NCBI RefSeq assembly: GCF_005886535.1
Contig: NZ_PNDS01000163.1
Location: 1-38,582, forward strand
Direction: 5' to 3'
From: Pseudoalteromonas sp. S2755
Lineage (GTDB): Bacteria > Pseudomonadota > Gammaproteobacteria > Enterobacterales > Alteromonadaceae
DNA: 38,582 bases
Made by a program: the position numbers and the translations under genes. Below the pieces are notes generated by a model. That model did not search any database. It was given only the letters and a program-made list of their open reading frames with translations, and was not told the origin of the DNA. How positions within the stretch are numbered: position 1 is the stretch's first letter; the number at the start of each line of letters is the position of its first letter. Positions 24,567-34,564 of the stretch are shown here, in pieces.

Positions 24567-25526
24567 TTAGTTTGTCTCGAAATTCACTTCGGTATCTTGC
24601 GTCAACGTAACGTCTTTTGTTTGATACAAATCAAAATCTGCATCTATCGTTTCGGCATCATCTAAATGGCCTAAGCACGAATACCCTACTTTGTAATCTC
24701 CCGAACCAATAAATGCTATCTCATATTCACTCTCGGCATCTAAGTTTGCGGTTGCTACTGGCGCTGAATCTTCATCACTGATGTCGCCTGGCACTGCAAC
24801 ATCCGCTTTATAAAGATACACAACATGTTTGTACTCTCCGACTAGAGGAGCTAGATCTGCATTATCTGCTACACATGCATTTTTTACAGACTCGCTAACC
24901 ATGCCCTCAATCTCGAAACTGGTTAATAGATTCTCCAAACGGACAGCTGTTGGTTTTAGATAAACCGTGTCATCATTTGTGCGCTTCAACAGCGCCTTAT
25001 TCAAGTCAAACTCCAATACGATCTGGTTCTCACCTTCATTTAGCGAAAAATTATTGAGTTGGATTTCACCTACACCATCGTTACCTTTACGGGTTACGGC
25101 TAATGGTGCTTGACTACCATCTAAAAAACGGACGCTCGAAGTGAAATCAAAATTCGACCCAGCACTGCCGTTTACAACATCGGCTCTGATCCACTCATAA
25201 TCCCCAGCATCGATCTCTTGGTCGTTTACAACTAAATAGATATCATCACCCGTATACTCAAGCAGATTGATCTTCATTGGATTACCCTGTGCATCCAAGG
25301 TATCAAATGTCACATCTTCTTTTCCAGATGCTCTAAATGTCAGCCGTTGAATAACAAGGTTGACCTCAGCAAGATTATTCACAGCAGCATCTGAGACACC
25401 AACACTTACAGTGGTTTTTTGAGTTGGTTGTGAGGTGTTGTTGTCGTTTGAGTCAGAACCTGAACCGCCACCGCATGCTGTGAGTATCATCGCCGAGGCA
25501 ATTGCTGTTAAAACTGGTTTGTGCAT
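24567..25526 (-). CDS. DUF4382 domain lipoprotein
   Basis: A 319-residue predicted lipoprotein. The signal peptide ends in a lipobox LTAC with C18 as the lipidated residue, followed by a glycine/serine/asparagine-rich tether. A DUF4382-like beta domain covers about 38-200 (VSVGVSDAAV start, then INLLEY and DYEWIRADVV), and a second beta-rich part lies at 205-319. Function is unknown; the family is common in marine gammaproteobacteria. The open frame reaches 25616, but ATG 25526 is chosen because GAGGAGAA precedes it and the signal peptide starts there. It is divergent from the chemoreceptor gene and ends just beyond the ald terminator. Confidence 0.83.
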   Translation of the reverse strand: MHKPVLTAIASAMILTACGGGSGSDSNDNNTSQPTQKTTVSVGVSDAAVNNLAEVNLVIQRLTFRASGKEDVTFDTLDAQGNPMKINLLEYTGDDIYLVVNDQEIDAGDYEWIRADVVNGSAGSNFDFTSSVRFLDGSQAPLAVTRKGNDGVGEIQLNNFSLNEGENQIVLEFDLNKALLKRTNDDTVYLKPTAVRLENLLTSFEIEGMVSESVKNACVADNADLAPLVGEYKHVVYLYKADVAVPGDISDEDSAPVATANLDAESEYEIAFIGSGDYKVGYSCLGHLDDAETIDADFDLYQTKDVTLTQDTEVNFETN

Positions 25527-25563
25527 GATGTTTTCTCCTCTTCTAAGCATTAAAGAATAGGAA

Positions 25564-25592
25564 TTGCGCCATGAATAAATAATTAATATAAA
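25564..25592 (+). promoter_or_regulatory. Candidate promoter for the chemoreceptor gene
   Basis: TTGCGC (25564-25569), 17 bp, TATAAA (25587-25592, 5 of 6). No sigma-28 type motif was found. It would give a leader of about 90 nt to GTG 25692. Confidence 0.35.
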
Positions 25593-25691
25593 CGCAATAA
25601 TTTGAAATAACTTCAAATGCAGCGCAGAAGGTTTGGCATTTTCTTATTAAATGTCATAAGTTTAATGTATCAAACTTATTGGAGTGTGGCC

Positions 25692-27560
25692 GTGAAGTTT
25701 AAACACAAAGTCGTATCCGTCTCTGCGCTTGTGCTGCTAATAGCATTACTGATCTTATCTGTTATTCAATATATTTCTGTGCAATCAGCAATCAAAGCGC
25801 AAGCTGAACAAAGTGTGGATGAAATAATTCAGGGGATTGGTAACACTGTCACTGCGCAAATGAAAGGAGCAACCGATCTCGCCGCGCTTGCTACCAATCT
25901 CGTTGCTTCCACTGATACCTTAGACGCAGCCTTTCCTATTCTCTCGCAGCCACAGCTCACAACCTCTTTCCTACTGATAGGTTATGGTGAAGAGCAAACC
26001 GGAAAATATGTCGCAAGCGATCCAAATTGGAACCCCGGTGCAAACTGGGACCCGAGAAAACGGCCTTGGTATACCGACGCAAAAACTGCACGAAAGCTAA
26101 TTATCACAGCGCCTTACGCTGATGCGGTAAGTAACGAAATCGTGGTATCAATCGGTGCACCTGTGTTTAAACAAGGCCAATTCAACGGCGCGATTTTTTA
26201 CGACGTTAGTTTGGCAAAACTCGGAGAAATGATTAACTCGTTTAACCTGCTCGACGCAGGTTTTGCCTTTATGGTGAGTAAAGACGGGTCGACTATCTCT
26301 CACCCAGATGTAAAACTAAATGGTAAGTCTTCTCGTACATTTCTCGGTGACATAAGTATCTCAGAAAATATCCAATACGTTGAAGTTAACGGCGAAGACA
26401 CATTAGTACAGTTTAAAGAGGTCGAAGGCTTAGATTGGTATTTAGGGGTGATGCTGGATGAAGACACCGTTTTTGCTGCACTTTCACGACTGCAAAGAGA
26501 TGCAGCCATATTTGCCTTTATTTCTGTGGCACTCGCGACTGTGCTACTTTCTTATGTAATTAGCTTATTATTAAAACCGCTTGATGAGATCAACACCGCC
26601 ATGGCCGCTATTGCACGCGGTAATGCAGACTTAACCGTACGACTAAATACCGAACATGAACCCGAGTTTGCAGCACTGGCGCAAAATTTTAACGCCTTTA
26701 CCAGTAGCTTACAGTCTCTAATAGCGAATATTCAGGGTTTAGGCCATGAAGTTTTAAACGATGCTCAACAAACATCTAAGGTTGCAAATAAAGCCAAACT
26801 TTCTATTCAAGAGCAATTAGCCAGTATCAAAGTCCTTGATGAAGCAACAACACACATGTCTGCAACTGAACATCAAGTAACACAATCTGCCCATGAAGCC
26901 GCTGAAGCAATTAAAACCACCGATCAAGTTGCTCGCCAAGGAGAAAAAATCGTTGCAGAAACGACAGAGACGATTCAAGAGCTATCTAATCAAATCAGTT
27001 CGGCAATGACCGTAGTTACGGAGTTAGAAAGCTCGTCTACCGCTATTGAGCAAATATTATCGGTTATCAACAGCATCGCGGAGCAAACAAACCTCCTAGC
27101 GCTCAATGCAGCCATTGAAGCCGCAAGGGCTGGTGAATCAGGCCGCGGCTTTGCCGTCGTTGCAGACGAGGTGAGATCGCTTGCACAAAGAACACAAGAA
27201 GCCACAACTGAAATCCGTGGAATGATAAGTCAACTACAGTCAGGTTCAGAAAGCGCGGTTACTGTAATGAAGCAAAGCCAACATTATGTCGATAAAACGG
27301 TTGAAAAGGCAGAGCAAACTAGAGCGGCACTTGAAGATATGCGTAGTGCCATTCGCCATATTGTTGATTTGAACTCACGTATTGCTGATATGCTGAATGA
27401 GCAAAATGATATTGTAAATAACGTGAATAGCAGTAGCTCATCAATTCGTGGTATTTCCGAGTCGGTGTATAGCGAAGCTAAGAGCGTAGATGCCACCATG
27501 CAGTCTCAAGTAGAAAAGATAACAACCCAAGAACAACTACTTGAGCAATTCAAAGTTTGA
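25692..27560 (+). CDS. Methyl-accepting chemotaxis protein with dCache sensor
   Basis: A 622-residue chemoreceptor. One membrane helix at about 8-28, a periplasmic double-Cache domain (30-265) with the WDPRKRPWYTDA block near residue 118, a second helix at about 270-292, a HAMP linker (292-345) and a long cytoplasmic signalling coiled coil whose tip EQTNLLALNAAIEAARAGE lies near 463-482. It should relay small-molecule binding to CheA/CheW; dCache ligands are often amino acids or organic acids. The open frame begins at ATG 25617, but GTG 25692 is preferred because GGAG lies seven bases upstream and the N-terminus then begins right at the membrane anchor. Confidence 0.93.
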   Translation: MKFKHKVVSVSALVLLIALLILSVIQYISVQSAIKAQAEQSVDEIIQGIGNTVTAQMKGATDLAALATNLVASTDTLDAAFPILSQPQLTTSFLLIGYGEEQTGKYVASDPNWNPGANWDPRKRPWYTDAKTARKLIITAPYADAVSNEIVVSIGAPVFKQGQFNGAIFYDVSLAKLGEMINSFNLLDAGFAFMVSKDGSTISHPDVKLNGKSSRTFLGDISISENIQYVEVNGEDTLVQFKEVEGLDWYLGVMLDEDTVFAALSRLQRDAAIFAFISVALATVLLSYVISLLLKPLDEINTAMAAIARGNADLTVRLNTEHEPEFAALAQNFNAFTSSLQSLIANIQGLGHEVLNDAQQTSKVANKAKLSIQEQLASIKVLDEATTHMSATEHQVTQSAHEAAEAIKTTDQVARQGEKIVAETTETIQELSNQISSAMTVVTELESSSTAIEQILSVINSIAEQTNLLALNAAIEAARAGESGRGFAVVADEVRSLAQRTQEATTEIRGMISQLQSGSESAVTVMKQSQHYVDKTVEKAEQTRAALEDMRSAIRHIVDLNSRIADMLNEQNDIVNNVNSSSSSIRGISESVYSEAKSVDATMQSQVEKITTQEQLLEQFKV

Positions 27561-27626
27561 TTATCGGTAAACTAAACCGTTACTATAGAGATAGTTGTAA
27601 AGCGGCGCGATGCCAAGAGATAAAAC

Positions 27627-28193
27627 ATGAAAGCGAATTTGCAGGAATTATTTGAACAGTATTTTCAGATAGCTGAACAGGTTCAGATCAACCTCTATCC
27701 GGTTGATGACAATATGGTTCCAGAGAACGAATATCAATTAGAAGCTGCAATTCCGCCGCTATTTAAGCTCGCAAACGAAATTAATGAGTTAGATCTTAAC
27801 GCCCTGCGACCACTTCGTAATCTGGGTGATATTGCTAATGAGTTAGCAGCTTATTTGCAGGCGCAATCACGTAAGATTGATTTAATTATCAGCCATATTC
27901 TAGCAACCGAAGAGCCTGACGACAGTCATCTATTTTGTGACAGCTACGGCGGCGGCGGCCTGACCGCTACGTTAGAAGCAGATTATGAGGTTGGACAATC
28001 GTTACGAACTAAAATATTTTTACGCAATGAAGCCAGTGCTATCTTTTGTTACTCACAAGTCATTGCCAAGCAAGATAGTAAATTCACCCTCGCTTTTACC
28101 GCTATTAGAGAAGCGGATCAAGAGTTGCTCGTACGGGCAAGCTTACACGCCCAGACCAGACAACTTAAGCTAAAGCAGCAAAAAGACCAATAA
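27627..28193 (+). CDS. PilZ-like protein with helical N-terminus
   Basis: A 188-residue protein with a helical first ~90 residues followed by a beta-rich part. Residues 105-120 contain CDSYGGGGLTAT, resembling the D/N-x-S-x-x-G turn of PilZ c-di-GMP receptors, and the following strands fit a PilZ barrel. The arginine pair RxxxR that clamps c-di-GMP is not evident; only a single R before KIDLII sits near that point. It may therefore be a degenerate PilZ domain acting in protein contacts, or an altered binder. It lies 66 bases after the chemoreceptor gene on the same strand and could be co-transcribed with it. Confidence 0.6.
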   Translation: MKANLQELFEQYFQIAEQVQINLYPVDDNMVPENEYQLEAAIPPLFKLANEINELDLNALRPLRNLGDIANELAAYLQAQSRKIDLIISHILATEEPDDSHLFCDSYGGGGLTATLEADYEVGQSLRTKIFLRNEASAIFCYSQVIAKQDSKFTLAFTAIREADQELLVRASLHAQTRQLKLKQQKDQ

Positions 28194-28249
28194 GGTATTT
28201 AACGCATTAGGTGCCTTCTTTAAATGCTCAATTATCTTTACAAAACTTA

Positions 28250-28277
28250 CTGACACACCTGAGGTTAATGATAAACT
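28250..28277 (+). promoter_or_regulatory. Candidate promoter of the agu-mfd group
   Basis: CTGACA (28250-28255, 5 of 6) and TAAACT (28272-28277, 4 of 6) with a 16-bp spacer, about 30 bases before aguA. Motif-based only. Confidence 0.4.
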
Positions 28278-28307
28278 ATAGGCTTATTATTATATGGTGA
28301 TGATTTA

Positions 28308-29345
28308 ATGAGTTTTACTTTACTCCCAGAATGGGCACCACAAGACGCAATCATGCTTACTTGGCCGCATTCTGATACCGATTGGAGCGACATTCTCAGT
28401 GACGTTGAACCTGTGTATGTTGCACTTTGCCAACATATTACCCAAGTTCAAGAAGTCGTTATCGTGGCGCATAATGAAGCGCTAAAACAGCATATCGAAA
28501 ACTTACTTAGCGCAGCTGAGATTAGCTTAACCAAGTGTCACTTTGTTGTTACGCCTTGCAATGACACATGGGCCCGTGACCATGGACCACTTACGACGCA
28601 AACAAGTACAGGAAATCTATGTATCAAAGATTTCACCTTTACGGGTTGGGGTGACAAGTTTGCTGCGGATTTAGACAATAAGATCAATCAGCAGCTTGCT
28701 AAACAGGTCCTCAACCCAAACTGTACCTTTGAAAAGGTTGACGTGGTACTTGAAGGCGGTGGTATTGAGATCAACGAGTCCAATGTCTTATTGACCACTT
28801 CAGAATGTCTGTTGAACCCAAATCGCAATCCACATCTAAGTAAAACCGAATTAGAACTATTGTTGCAAAAAGAGTTAGGTGCAGAGTCATTCTTGTGGGT
28901 AGATCATGGATACTTAGCCGGGGATGATACTGACAGTCATATCGACACTTTAGTGCGTTTTGCACCGGATAACACCTTGGTATATGTAAAGTGCGACGAC
29001 AAGTCAGACGAGCATTATGATGCCCTCAATAAAATGGAACAGCAGCTACGCACATTTCGCACCCCAAATGGCGATCCATACCGTTTGATTAGTTTACCTT
29101 GGCCTAGTGCTAAGTTTGATAACGAGGGTGAGAGATTACCTGCCACCTATGCAAACTATCTGATCTTGAATAAAACGGTGTTAGTACCTATCTATGGCGA
29201 CGACAAAGATCAAGAGGCGTTGGACAAAGTCTCTCTTGCTCACCCAGAAAGAACGGTAATTGGCGTAAACTGCCTACCAATCATCCATCAATTCGGTAGC
29301 CTGCACTGTATTACGATGCAGTTACCAAAAGGTTTTTTAAGGTAA
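28308..29345 (+). CDS. aguA: Agmatine deiminase
   Basis: A 345-residue guanidine-modifying enzyme that converts agmatine to N-carbamoylputrescine and ammonia, the first step of the arginine-decarboxylase route to putrescine that avoids urea. Conserved blocks are TWP (18-20), DTWARDHGP (86-94), EGGGIE (149-154), DSHID (209-213) and the nucleophile C334 in GSLHCITMQ. GGTGAT lies seven bases before the ATG. The next gene, five bases downstream, encodes the second enzyme of the pathway. Confidence 0.96.
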   Translation: MSFTLLPEWAPQDAIMLTWPHSDTDWSDILSDVEPVYVALCQHITQVQEVVIVAHNEALKQHIENLLSAAEISLTKCHFVVTPCNDTWARDHGPLTTQTSTGNLCIKDFTFTGWGDKFAADLDNKINQQLAKQVLNPNCTFEKVDVVLEGGGIEINESNVLLTTSECLLNPNRNPHLSKTELELLLQKELGAESFLWVDHGYLAGDDTDSHIDTLVRFAPDNTLVYVKCDDKSDEHYDALNKMEQQLRTFRTPNGDPYRLISLPWPSAKFDNEGERLPATYANYLILNKTVLVPIYGDDKDQEALDKVSLAHPERTVIGVNCLPIIHQFGSLHCITMQLPKGFLR

Positions 29346-29350
29346 GTACC

Positions 29351-30241
29351 ATGACTGAAAAAAACATCAAAGTTGGTATTGTTCAACATAGCAACTCTAG
29401 AGATCTCGTAAACAACTTTGCGAAAACCTGTGACGGTATCCGAGAAGCAGCAAGCAAGGGGGCTAAGCTTATCGTGTTACAAGAGTTGCACCGCAGCTTG
29501 TATTTTTGCCAGACAGAAGACACCGAGCTCTTCGACTTAGCGGAAACTATTCCAGGCCCAAGCACAGACTCACTAAGCGCACTTGCAAAAGAGCTTAATG
29601 TAGTCATCGTTGCATCGCTATTTGAAAAGCGTGCAACAGGGCTTTATCACAACACCGCTGTTGTACTTGAGTCTGATGGTACGATCGCCGGCAAATACCG
29701 TAAAATGCACATTCCCGATGACCCGGGTTTTTATGAAAAGTTTTACTTCACACCCGGCGACATGGGCTTTACTCCAATTCAGACTTCTGTCGGCAAATTA
29801 GGCGTATTAGTGTGTTGGGATCAATGGTTCCCAGAAGGTGCGCGTCTGATGGCAATGGCGGGCGCTGAGTTTTTAATTTACCCAACGGCAATTGGCTGGG
29901 ATCCTCGCGATGATAAAGCAGAGCAAATCCGTCAACGAGATGCTTGGATAATTGCACAGCGTGCACATGCAGTCTCTAACGGAGTACCTGTGATTAGCGT
30001 TAACCGTGTTGGCCATGAATCAGACCCTTCAGGTCAAAGTGAAGGTATTCAATTCTGGGGCAATTCTTTTGTTACCGGTCCGCAAGGCGAAATGTTATTG
30101 CATGCATCTGAAGAAGCTGAAGAAATCTCGGTTGTTGATGTTGATCTTGCACGCAGTGAATCTGTTCGTCGCATCTGGCCGTATTTAAGAGACAGACGAA
30201 TCGATCACTATCAGGATCTTTGCAAAATTTATCGCGATTAA
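29351..30241 (+). CDS. aguB: N-carbamoylputrescine amidase
   Basis: A 296-residue nitrilase-superfamily hydrolase that turns N-carbamoylputrescine into putrescine, CO2 and ammonia. The Glu-Lys-Cys triad is complete: E45 in LQELHRSLYF, K118 in YRKMHIPDDPGF and C155 in VLVCWDQWFPEGARL. The sequence YFCQTED and the DPGFYEKFYF block are characteristic of the AguB branch within nitrilases. AGGTAAG, overlapping the aguA stop, serves as ribosome site. Together with aguA it gives a full agmatine-to-putrescine pathway; mfd starts 16 bases after it. Confidence 0.96.
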   Translation: MTEKNIKVGIVQHSNSRDLVNNFAKTCDGIREAASKGAKLIVLQELHRSLYFCQTEDTELFDLAETIPGPSTDSLSALAKELNVVIVASLFEKRATGLYHNTAVVLESDGTIAGKYRKMHIPDDPGFYEKFYFTPGDMGFTPIQTSVGKLGVLVCWDQWFPEGARLMAMAGAEFLIYPTAIGWDPRDDKAEQIRQRDAWIIAQRAHAVSNGVPVISVNRVGHESDPSGQSEGIQFWGNSFVTGPQGEMLLHASEEAEEISVVDVDLARSESVRRIWPYLRDRRIDHYQDLCKIYRD

Positions 30242-30257
30242 TAAATAGGAGTAATCA

Positions 30258-33200
30258 ATGGCGAATGTGCAATGGAACAATTTACCTTGGGTAAAATCAA
30301 ACAAGGATAAAATTTCGTGGGGTAATTTGGTTGGTAGCAGCTTATCACTGTGTTTGAGTGAACACATCCAACAACATGACAACTTAGTTGTACTCGTCAC
30401 CCCCGATACGCCCTCTGCACTTCGCCTTGAGCATGAACTGGCGTATCTTTTAAAAGATACACCAGTCATGATGTTTCCTGACTGGGAGACATTACCCTAT
30501 GATCACTTTTCACCACATCAAGACATTATTTCTCAGCGTCTTGCGACGCTAAATACACTCAAACAGGAAAAGCAATCCGTACTCATCATTCCTGTTTCAA
30601 CCCTGATGCTACGCACCGCACCGCCTAGCTTTATCCACGGCATGAGTCTTCAGGTAAAAAAAGGTGACACTGTAGACGCACAAAGCTTGCGTGATACCCT
30701 AACTCAAGCGGGTTATCGTCATGTTCAGCAGGTAATGGAGCATGGTGAGTTTGCCGTTCGAGGCTCCATTATCGATTTATACCCCATGGGTAGCCCACTC
30801 CCCTTTAGACTAGATTTCTTTGATGATGAGTTAGACTCAATTCGTCATTTTGATATCGAAAGCCAACGCTCAAATGATGAGATTGATGCTATCGATTTAT
30901 TACCGGCGCACGAATTCCCAACCAATGCAGAGGACATTGAACGCTTTAGAATTAATTACCGCGAAGCGTTCGGCGCAAGTAGTGAAAAAGACAGCATCTA
31001 TATGCAAGTTAGTAAAGGAAACTGGCCTGCGGGTATAGAGTACTATTTGCCGCTCTTTTTTGATTCATTGGCGACAGTGTTTGACTATTTGCCTGAAGAT
31101 ACCGTATTTATGCCTTTTGGCGACATTGAATCTGCGGCGCAAACCTTTTGGCAAGACGTATCTAAACGCTACGAAAGTCGCCGGGTTGACCCTCTTCGCC
31201 CGCTACTTTCACCAGCCAAGCTATATCAGCCAATTGAGACCTTATTTGAAGGTCTTAATGGCTTCTCTCGAATAAAGCTTAGTCAAGCGATGCTAGGAAC
31301 CAAAGCGGGCAATAACAATGTCGCAGCTGAATTAATCGACGATGTTCGCATTGAGCATAAACAAGCTAATCCATATCAAAAAATCCTCGATTACATCGCT
31401 GCTGAGAAAAAGCAAAAGTCGCGCGTTTTATTCAGTGTTGAATCAGAGGGCCGGCGAGAGTCTCTGCTTACCTTATTAAAACCAACAGGTCTAAAGCTTA
31501 AGCCTTATAAGCGCATTGCAGAGTTTGTATCTAGCGACTCAGATGTTGGTGTGGTCGTCACTCCACTTGCTACCAGTGTGAAACTACTGGATAAACAATC
31601 GCTGTCTATCATCACCGAACAAGAGCTATTAGGTGTTAAGATCTCCCAAAAGCGCCGTCGAAAACATAAATACGAACAAGGGCAAGATGCGCTGATCCGA
31701 AACCTCGCTGAGTTAAAAGAAGGTCAACCTATTGTTCATTTAGATCATGGTGTAGGCCGCTATTTAGGGCTGGAAACCATAGATGCAGCGGGTATTGCTA
31801 CCGAGTTTGTGACTATCATCTATGCCAATGACGCTAAACTTTATGTACCAGTTTCTTCGCTCCATATGCTCAGTCGTTACTCTGGAGGTGAAGAAGCTTC
31901 TGCTCCTCTTCATAAACTGGGCAATGACGCGTGGGAAAAAGCAAAACGTAAAGCGGCTGAAAAAGTCAGAGATGTCGCTGCTGAACTCCTAGACATATAC
32001 GCAAAGCGCCAAAGTAAACCAGGTTATGCATTTAAGCTAGATGCGAGCGCCTATCGAAACTTTTCTGATAGCTTTCCATTTGAAGAAACAGACGATCAAC
32101 GCAATGCAATCACAGCCGTACTTGCAGACATGCAATCAAGCCTAGCGATGGACAGACTCGTTTGTGGTGATGTTGGCTTTGGTAAAACCGAAGTGGCCAT
32201 GCGTGCTGCATTTGTTGCCGTCAACGATAGCAAACAAGTGGCTGTCTTAGTACCAACTACGCTCCTTGCCCAACAACACTTTGAGAACTTTAAAGACCGT
32301 TTTGCCGATCTGCCTGTTGAAGTCGGTGTGCTTTCGCGCTTTAACTCAGCGAAAGAACAAAAAGAGACGTTACAAAAACTTGAAGAAGGCAAAATTGATA
32401 TTGTGATAGGCACTCATAAGCTTATTCAAGAAAACATCAAGTTCGCCGATTTGGGTCTGTTGATTGTTGACGAAGAACACCGTTTTGGTGTGAGACAAAA
32501 AGAAAAGATTAAGCAACTAAGAGCGGATGTCGACATTCTTACCCTGACCGCTACCCCAATCCCGCGTACGCTGAATATGGCGATGAGTGGTATGCGTGAT
32601 CTTTCTATTATCGCGACACCTCCAGCCAAGCGATTAGCGGTAAAGACCTTTGTACGAGAGCGTAACGACGAGCTTATCCGCGAAGCAATTTTGCGTGAAA
32701 TCAAACGCGGTGGACAGGTTTACTTCCTCCACAATAACGTCGAGACAATAGACAAGGTCACCGCTGACATCTCAGCGCTCGTGCCAGAAGCCAACGTCAC
32801 CACTGCCCACGGGCAAATGCGTGAAAAAGAACTTGAGCACTTGATGGGTGAATTTTATCACCAAAAGTATAACGTGCTTGTGTGTACAACCATTATTGAA
32901 ACCGGTATCGATATTCCCTCTGCTAATACCATCATAATGGATAGAGCCGATAAACTCGGATTGGCACAGTTACATCAGCTTCGCGGCCGTGTAGGACGAA
33001 GCCATCACCAAGCATACGCGTACCTTCTCACGAAGAATAGCCAAGCCTTAACTAAAGACGCAGTCAAGCGCTTACAGGCCATTGAGCAACTCGAAGACTT
33101 AGGCGCAGGCTTTGCCCTCGCCACCCACGATTTAGAGATCAGAGGTGCGGGTGAACTGTTGGGAGATGATCAAAGCGGTCAAATTCAAACTGTAGGCTTT

Positions 33201-33731
33201 ACGCTGTATATGGAAATGCTGGAACAAGCAGTCGAAGCCTTGAAAAATGGTAAAGAACCAACACTCGACAACCTACTTCAGCAGCAAAGCGAGGTTGACC
33301 TTAAATTCCCAGCACTGCTACCGGATGATTACATTCATGATGTAAATATTCGTCTTAGCATGTATAAACGCATCGCAAGCACTAAATCACTGGCTGAACT
33401 CGATGAGCTGCAAATCGAATTAATCGACCGCTTTGGGCTGCTTCCAGATGCGGCGAAAAACCTTTTTGCGGTGCAGTCTGTTAAGCTAAAGGCAACTCAA
33501 TTGGGCATTAACAAGGTCGAGGCAAACCCTAAGGGTGGCTTCTTTGAGTTCAGTAGTCATACAAAAGTTAACCCAACATTCATCATAGGATTGATACAAA
33601 GTAGCCCGTCAACCTATAGAATGGAAGGCGCGAATAAACTTAAGTTCCTGATCGAAGAAAAAAATGGCCAAGAGAGATTGAAACTGGTTAATGCGATGAT
33701 TGATGACTTTGAGAAAAAGGCTGTAGCATGA
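30258..33731 (+). CDS. mfd: Transcription-repair coupling factor Mfd
   Basis: A 1157-residue ATP-dependent DNA translocase that removes RNA polymerase stalled at lesions and recruits UvrA. The N-terminal UvrB-like part contains GEFAVRGSIIDLYP, the RNA-polymerase-interacting domain lies near 480-550, and the RecG-like motor has Walker A GDVGFGKT (637-644) and DEEH (738-741), followed by helicase motif VI with QLRGRVGRS. The C-terminal TRCF domain starts near 1010. Length is close to E. coli Mfd (1148 aa). AGGAG six bases before the ATG supports the start. Its TGA overlaps the next ATG. Confidence 0.98.
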   Translation: MANVQWNNLPWVKSNKDKISWGNLVGSSLSLCLSEHIQQHDNLVVLVTPDTPSALRLEHELAYLLKDTPVMMFPDWETLPYDHFSPHQDIISQRLATLNTLKQEKQSVLIIPVSTLMLRTAPPSFIHGMSLQVKKGDTVDAQSLRDTLTQAGYRHVQQVMEHGEFAVRGSIIDLYPMGSPLPFRLDFFDDELDSIRHFDIESQRSNDEIDAIDLLPAHEFPTNAEDIERFRINYREAFGASSEKDSIYMQVSKGNWPAGIEYYLPLFFDSLATVFDYLPEDTVFMPFGDIESAAQTFWQDVSKRYESRRVDPLRPLLSPAKLYQPIETLFEGLNGFSRIKLSQAMLGTKAGNNNVAAELIDDVRIEHKQANPYQKILDYIAAEKKQKSRVLFSVESEGRRESLLTLLKPTGLKLKPYKRIAEFVSSDSDVGVVVTPLATSVKLLDKQSLSIITEQELLGVKISQKRRRKHKYEQGQDALIRNLAELKEGQPIVHLDHGVGRYLGLETIDAAGIATEFVTIIYANDAKLYVPVSSLHMLSRYSGGEEASAPLHKLGNDAWEKAKRKAAEKVRDVAAELLDIYAKRQSKPGYAFKLDASAYRNFSDSFPFEETDDQRNAITAVLADMQSSLAMDRLVCGDVGFGKTEVAMRAAFVAVNDSKQVAVLVPTTLLAQQHFENFKDRFADLPVEVGVLSRFNSAKEQKETLQKLEEGKIDIVIGTHKLIQENIKFADLGLLIVDEEHRFGVRQKEKIKQLRADVDILTLTATPIPRTLNMAMSGMRDLSIIATPPAKRLAVKTFVRERNDELIREAILREIKRGGQVYFLHNNVETIDKVTADISALVPEANVTTAHGQMREKELEHLMGEFYHQKYNVLVCTTIIETGIDIPSANTIIMDRADKLGLAQLHQLRGRVGRSHHQAYAYLLTKNSQALTKDAVKRLQAIEQLEDLGAGFALATHDLEIRGAGELLGDDQSGQIQTVGFTLYMEMLEQAVEALKNGKEPTLDNLLQQQSEVDLKFPALLPDDYIHDVNIRLSMYKRIASTKSLAELDELQIELIDRFGLLPDAAKNLFAVQSVKLKATQLGINKVEANPKGGFFEFSSHTKVNPTFIIGLIQSSPSTYRMEGANKLKFLIEEKNGQERLKLVNAMIDDFEKKAVA

Positions 33732-34552
33732 AAACAATAAAAAGTCTGGCCATCCTAGCGGCTTTGATAAGTAGCACGTCTGCACATGCCACCCGTTGGT
33801 TTGAAGTAGAAATGATAGCATTTGAGCAAGAGCCTAGTTTCTCTTTGCGAGAAGACTTTAGTATTGAACCTGAACCGCTCAATCGGAAAAACATCAAGTC
33901 ACTCTTATTTGACGGTTTTAATACCACCGGCTATAAACTATGCTTGGAAGGCAGTGAGCGGTTTGCTGAGCAAGATTTTATTCGCGGATTAACATCGGGT
34001 GCGCACTCTAGCTCTTGCAACCCAGATGCAAACTATGTTGAAAAATTTGACACTTTACCTCTTTCACCGCAAGTTGAACCACAAGAACATATGGACTCAA
34101 TTTATTTGTTGAATGAGTCACAGTTTAATTTTTCTAATAAAATTAATGAGTTAAAACGTAAAGGACTCAAGCCTCTTTTACACACTGGCTGGCGATTTCC
34201 AGAGCAAAGTAACAAGCGTGCTCCCAACATCGAAATTATTGGCGGCAAACAGTTTGCGTCACCATCAAGTTATAGCGTAACTGAAAATGACGATCAGTTT
34301 TCGTCACTATCGAAGCGCTTTAATATTCAAGAATCAAAAGAGCAAGTGCATTGGCAACTTGAAGGCTTGATTAAAATTCACGTGAGACACTACCTTTACG
34401 TGACCACAGATTTAGATTTAAAGTACGAAGACGGCAACGACATTCGTACCGCTCGTATGTCACAATATACGCGCGTGTATAGCGGCGACATACATTACTT
34501 AGATCACCCTAAACTCGGGGTCATCTTTCAAATAAGAAAATACAAACATTAG
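33728..34552 (+). CDS. csiV: CsiV-like periplasmic peptidoglycan-binding protein
   Basis: A 274-residue exported protein with a signal peptide cleaved after about residue 21 (SAHA). The mature N-terminus TRWFEVEMIAFEQ and the later VHWQLEGLIKIHVRHYLYV block are the hallmarks of the CsiV family. In Vibrio cholerae CsiV binds peptidoglycan and works with LpoA to activate the synthase PBP1A. The position immediately after mfd, with an ATGA overlap, matches my memory of the family's setting. Sequence similarity is judged from motifs only, so the gene symbol is probable, not certain. Confidence 0.75.
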   Translation: MKTIKSLAILAALISSTSAHATRWFEVEMIAFEQEPSFSLREDFSIEPEPLNRKNIKSLLFDGFNTTGYKLCLEGSERFAEQDFIRGLTSGAHSSSCNPDANYVEKFDTLPLSPQVEPQEHMDSIYLLNESQFNFSNKINELKRKGLKPLLHTGWRFPEQSNKRAPNIEIIGGKQFASPSSYSVTENDDQFSSLSKRFNIQESKEQVHWQLEGLIKIHVRHYLYVTTDLDLKYEDGNDIRTARMSQYTRVYSGDIHYLDHPKLGVIFQIRKYKH

Positions 34553-34564
34553 ACGGGCAACCCT

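Noticed and set aside
24537..24570. Imperfect repeat ATACCA...TGGTAT at the end of the lipoprotein gene
   Set aside because: Only short arms pair, with bulges; similar AT-rich sequence occurs by chance, so I do not list it as a repeat element.
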